Positions 5,940 to 9,149 of a DNA stretch of 9,149 nt are shown one piece after another. The position numbers were made by a program, and so were the translations under genes. How positions within the stretch are numbered: the first letter of the stretch is position 1; each line of letters starts with the position of its first letter. The notes under the pieces are model-generated. The model was not told the origin of the DNA. It saw nothing but the letters and a program-made list of their open reading frames with translations, and did not search any database. Origin of the DNA: an uncultured Saprospiraceae bacterium (GTDB lineage: Bacteria; Bacteroidota; Bacteroidia; Chitinophagales; Saprospiraceae); contig CALDEN010000015.1 in assembly GCA_937942405.1 (NCBI GenBank), positions 1-9,149 on the forward strand, in the 5' to 3' direction.

Positions 5940-8900
5940 ATGTTTAATTTCATAAAGAAAGTTTTTGGGACCAAGTACGACCGTGATGTAAAGGCTTATA
6001 GCCCTGTAGTAGAGGTGATCAATAAGCACTTCGGCTCTTACGAGAACATATCTCACGATCAGTTGAGAAACCATACGGTAGACTATCGTAAGCGTATCGC
6101 TAATCATCTAGCGGGTATAGATAAGGATATCGAGCAATTACGGGCTGACGCCAAAAACGAAAAAGACCTAGAACTCAGAGAGGACATCTTTAATGACATC
6201 GATGAGATGATCAAGGATAGAGATAAGAATCTAGAGGATATACTTAAGGAATTGCTCCCTGAGGCATTTGCGACAGTCAAAGAGACTGCTCGTCGATTTA
6301 TGCTCAACGAGACGATAACCGTTACAGCGACAGACTATGATCGAGATCTAGCAGCAAAACACTCTTTTGTTACTATAGAAGGGAACAATGCCATCTGGAA
6401 AAACACATGGACTGCCGCAGGAGGAGAGATCACCTGGAACATGCTCCATTATGATGTACAGCTCATCGGTGGTATGGTGCTCCATGATGGTAAGGTAGCA
6501 GAGATGCAGACGGGAGAGGGTAAGACCCTAGTGGCGACACTGCCGGCTTATCTAAATGGGCTCTCTGGCCAAGGGGTCCACGTCATTACTGTAAATGACT
6601 ACCTAGCACGTCGGGATTGTGAGTGGATCGGACCGATCTTCCAGTTTCTGGGATTGACGATAGACTGTATCGATCGATATAGACCTAACTCTGCAGAACG
6701 TAAAAAAGCATACGGAGCCGACATCATATATGGAACCAATAACGAATTTGGTTTTGATTATCTAAGGGATAACATGGTCCGCTCTCCGACCGAGCTGGTT
6801 CAGCAGAAGCACCACTTTGCGATGATAGATGAGGTGGATTCTGTACTGATCGATGACGCCCGTACACCGTTGATTATTTCTGGTCCCGTACCTAAAGGTT
6901 CTGAAGTACAGGAATACCAGAACCTTAAGCCCAGGGTAGAGCGACTCATCAGTGAGCAGAAAAAACTAGCCAGTGGATATTTGGCTACAGCCAAAAAACA
7001 ATTTAAAGAGGGAGATACAGGATACGAAGAGGGAGATGCTGGAATGGCACTACTGAGAGCACACAGAGCATACCCTAAGCACAGACCCTTGATTAAGTTT
7101 TTGAGTGAGGAAGGAGTAAAAGTAATGCTGCAAAAAGCAGAAAACTTCTACATGGCGGAGCAGAATAAAAACATGCACCTCGTAGATGAGCCTTTACTTT
7201 TTACGATCGACGAAAAAAACAGACAGGTCGAGCTTACAGAAAACGGATCTGATTTTCTAGCCAAAGGAGAAAGTGAGCCAGACTACTTTGAGATGCCAGA
7301 TCTCGCCTCAGAGATGCAAGCTATCGAGGAGAGAGAACGAACAGAAGGAGTAAAATTATCAGATGAGCGAGATGCGATAATCGATAATTACTCGATAAAA
7401 TCTAAGCGACTACACAGTGTAAGTCAGTTGCTCAAAGCATATGCACTCTTTGAAAAAGAAGAAGAGTATGTCGTAATGGATAATCAGGTAAAGATCGTAG
7501 ACGAGTCCACCGGTCGTATGATGGAGGGACGTAGATACTCAGATGGTTTACATCAGGCTCTAGAGGCCAAAGAAAATGTAAAGGTCGGAGACATCACACA
7601 GACCTATGCTACGATCACTCTGCAGAACTATTTCAGGATGTATCACAAGCTATGTGGGATGACCGGTACAGCAGAGACAGAAGCGAGTGAGTTATGGGAG
7701 ATCTATAAGTTAGACGTAGTAGTGATACCTACTAATAGACCGATCGTTAGAGCGGACAAAGAAGACTTAGTATATAAAACAGCTAGGGAGAAGTTCAATG
7801 CTGTAATCGATGAGATCGACAGACTGACGGCAGCAGGCAGACCTGTGCTAGTGGGTACGACTACCGTAGATATCTCAGAAAAACTGAGTAGGATGCTTAA
7901 TCTCAGAGGCATAAATCACAATGTCCTGAATGCTAAGCAGCATCAAAGAGAGGCAGACATTGTCGCTGAGGCAGGTAATGCAGGTAAAGTAACCATAGCG
8001 ACCAATATGGCTGGTCGTGGAACCGATATAAAATTATCCGACCAGGTAAAATCAGATGGCGGACTAGCGATCATCGCTACAGAGCGACATGATTCTAGAC
8101 GAGTAGATAGACAGTTAAGAGGACGTGCCGGTAGACAGGGAGATCCTGGATCATCACAATTTTACGTATCGCTGGAGGATAACCTCATGAGATTATTCCA
8201 GTCAGAACGTCTGGCAAAGGTGATGGATAAGATGGGTCATCAGGAAGGTGAGGTACTACAGCACTCTATGGTATCCAAGTCTCTAGAGAGAGCACAGAAA
8301 AAAGTAGAAGAAAACAACTTCGGTATACGTAAACGTCTACTCGAGTATGATGATGTGATGAATATCCAAAGAGAGGCCATTTACAGCAGACGTAAAAATG
8401 CCCTGAACGGACAGCGACTGGCAGTAGATTTAAATAATATGTTTATCGGTCTGACAGAAAACATCATCAGTGATAATAAGGCAGGTGGAGACTATGATAC
8501 ATTCAGAAATGAATCTGTAGGAACGCTAGGTCTAGATCCTGAGATGGATGCAGCCTTCTTTAATGAGGCCAAAGACGATGATATTATAGAGGAGTACCAG
8601 AAAGAAGTATCAGCACGATACGTACGTAAAGGGGAGCAGATCAGAGAGATGCTATTACCGGTGATACAACGAGTACACGATAACGAAGGACATAAATATA
8701 AACGTATCGCTATACCGTTTACAGATGGCCGTGCTAAGCCTCTGAACATTGCTGCAGACCTTAAAGAAGCGATCGACTCTAACGGGGCGACGATCATGCG
8801 AGATATCGAAAAAGCAGTAACCCTAGCCCTAATCGATGAAAACTGGAAAGAGCATCTAAGATCTATGGACGAACTTAAAGAATCTGTACAGTCTGCTTCT

Positions 8901-9149
8901 TTTGAACAGAAAGATCCATTGGTCATTTATAAGATGGAGGCCTATGATCTCTTTGAGCAGTTTATCGGAAAGGTAAACTACGAGGTATGTTCCTACTTGA
9001 TGAAAGGGAAGCTACTTATCGCTGGTCCCGATCAGATACAAGAAGCCAGAGAGCAGAAAACAGATCTCACCAAAGTACGTACGAGTAAAGAAGACTTAGC
9101 GAGAAGACAGGCTGCAATGAGTGCAGGCGGAGGTAGACAAAAGCCAGAA
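5940..9149 (+). CDS. secA: Preprotein translocase ATPase SecA, 3' end beyond the window
   Basis: SecA is the cytoplasmic motor that pushes unfolded preproteins through SecYEG. The ATG at 5940 opens a frame of 1070 codons with no stop, cut by the window edge; full-length homologues in this phylum run to about 1,100 residues, so little is missing. Walker A is MQTGEGKT (189-196, K195), Walker B is DEVD (297-300), and DDARTPLIISGP follows. The preprotein cross-linking region lies around 310-570 and contains DESTGRMMEGRRYSDGLHQA. GMTGTAETEA starts the second motor half. ATNMAGRGTD (687-696) and QLRGRAGRQGD (725-735) carry the arginine motifs, R729 and R732 being the likely fingers. The helical scaffold and C-terminal helices include NWKEHLRSMDEL (968-979) and QKDPLVIYKMEAYDLF. 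Residues near 45-105 are a charged helical insertion absent from E. coli SecA. The basic tail (DLARRQAAMSAGGG) runs off the window, so a C-terminal zinc-binding motif cannot be judged. All motor motifs are intact. Confidence 0.98.
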   Translation, partial: MFNFIKKVFGTKYDRDVKAYSPVVEVINKHFGSYENISHDQLRNHTVDYRKRIANHLAGIDKDIEQLRADAKNEKDLELREDIFNDIDEMIKDRDKNLEDILKELLPEAFATVKETARRFMLNETITVTATDYDRDLAAKHSFVTIEGNNAIWKNTWTAAGGEITWNMLHYDVQLIGGMVLHDGKVAEMQTGEGKTLVATLPAYLNGLSGQGVHVITVNDYLARRDCEWIGPIFQFLGLTIDCIDRYRPNSAERKKAYGADIIYGTNNEFGFDYLRDNMVRSPTELVQQKHHFAMIDEVDSVLIDDARTPLIISGPVPKGSEVQEYQNLKPRVERLISEQKKLASGYLATAKKQFKEGDTGYEEGDAGMALLRAHRAYPKHRPLIKFLSEEGVKVMLQKAENFYMAEQNKNMHLVDEPLLFTIDEKNRQVELTENGSDFLAKGESEPDYFEMPDLASEMQAIEERERTEGVKLSDERDAIIDNYSIKSKRLHSVSQLLKAYALFEKEEEYVVMDNQVKIVDESTGRMMEGRRYSDGLHQALEAKENVKVGDITQTYATITLQNYFRMYHKLCGMTGTAETEASELWEIYKLDVVVIPTNRPIVRADKEDLVYKTAREKFNAVIDEIDRLTAAGRPVLVGTTTVDISEKLSRMLNLRGINHNVLNAKQHQREADIVAEAGNAGKVTIATNMAGRGTDIKLSDQVKSDGGLAIIATERHDSRRVDRQLRGRAGRQGDPGSSQFYVSLEDNLMRLFQSERLAKVMDKMGHQEGEVLQHSMVSKSLERAQKKVEENNFGIRKRLLEYDDVMNIQREAIYSRRKNALNGQRLAVDLNNMFIGLTENIISDNKAGGDYDTFRNESVGTLGLDPEMDAAFFNEAKDDDIIEEYQKEVSARYVRKGEQIREMLLPVIQRVHDNEGHKYKRIAIPFTDGRAKPLNIAADLKEAIDSNGATIMRDIEKAVTLALIDENWKEHLRSMDELKESVQSASFEQKDPLVIYKMEAYDLFEQFIGKVNYEVCSYLMKGKLLIAGPDQIQEAREQKTDLTKVRTSKEDLARRQAAMSAGGGRQKPE

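Noticed and set aside
6104..8926. Several minus-strand open frames opposite secA
   Set aside because: They are serine/leucine-rich antisense shadows of an intact, strongly conserved SecA frame, with no family resemblance of their own.

Overview
This window looks like chromosomal DNA of a member of the Bacteroidota. Four signs agree: two secreted proteins carry the two kinds of type IX secretion (T9SS) C-terminal sorting domain (type B at 418-705, type A at 2098-2340 on the minus strand); SecA has the long form typical of the phylum; a Bacteroidota-type -7 promoter box (TAnnTTTG) lies upstream of secA; and start codons lack strong Shine-Dalgarno sequences. The sequence does not fix the order or genus. 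Saprospiria or Flavobacteriia would fit.

Layout from left to right. 1-708 (+) is the 3' end of a large cell-surface protein: one SprB/PKD-like module and then a type B sorting domain. Convergent to it, 786-1457 (-) encodes a small lipoprotein with a carboxypeptidase-regulatory-like beta domain. Divergent from that, 1537-1992 (+) encodes a small GreA-like protein of a Bacteroidota family often mislabelled '3-oxoacyl-ACP synthase'. Convergent to it, 2095-4839 (-) encodes a 914-residue secreted Asp-box (BNR/sortilin-like) beta-propeller protein with a type A sorting domain. Upstream of that on the same strand is truA (5029-5829, -), a tRNA pseudouridine synthase. Divergent from truA, across 110 bases that hold a likely promoter, is secA (5940 to the window end, +), whose frame stays open for 1070 codons and is cut by the window edge.

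The genes do not form one operon: the orientation flips four times, and only truA and the Asp-box gene run head to tail, 189 bases apart. The functional thread is envelope traffic. SecA drives export through SecYEG, the first step for the two T9SS cargo proteins and for the lipoprotein. TruA and the GreA-like protein are housekeeping (tRNA modification and, by inference, transcription). By eye truA and secA are richer in G+C than the Asp-box gene, as expected for conserved core genes beside faster-evolving surface genes.

I see no tRNA, rRNA, CRISPR array, insertion sequence or phage gene, and no gap between genes exceeds 190 bases. I do not see a clear new multi-gene system. The points most worth a second look are the GreA-like protein, which keeps an acidic GD-x-x-E loop, the length differences in SecA, and the orphan propeller and lipoprotein.
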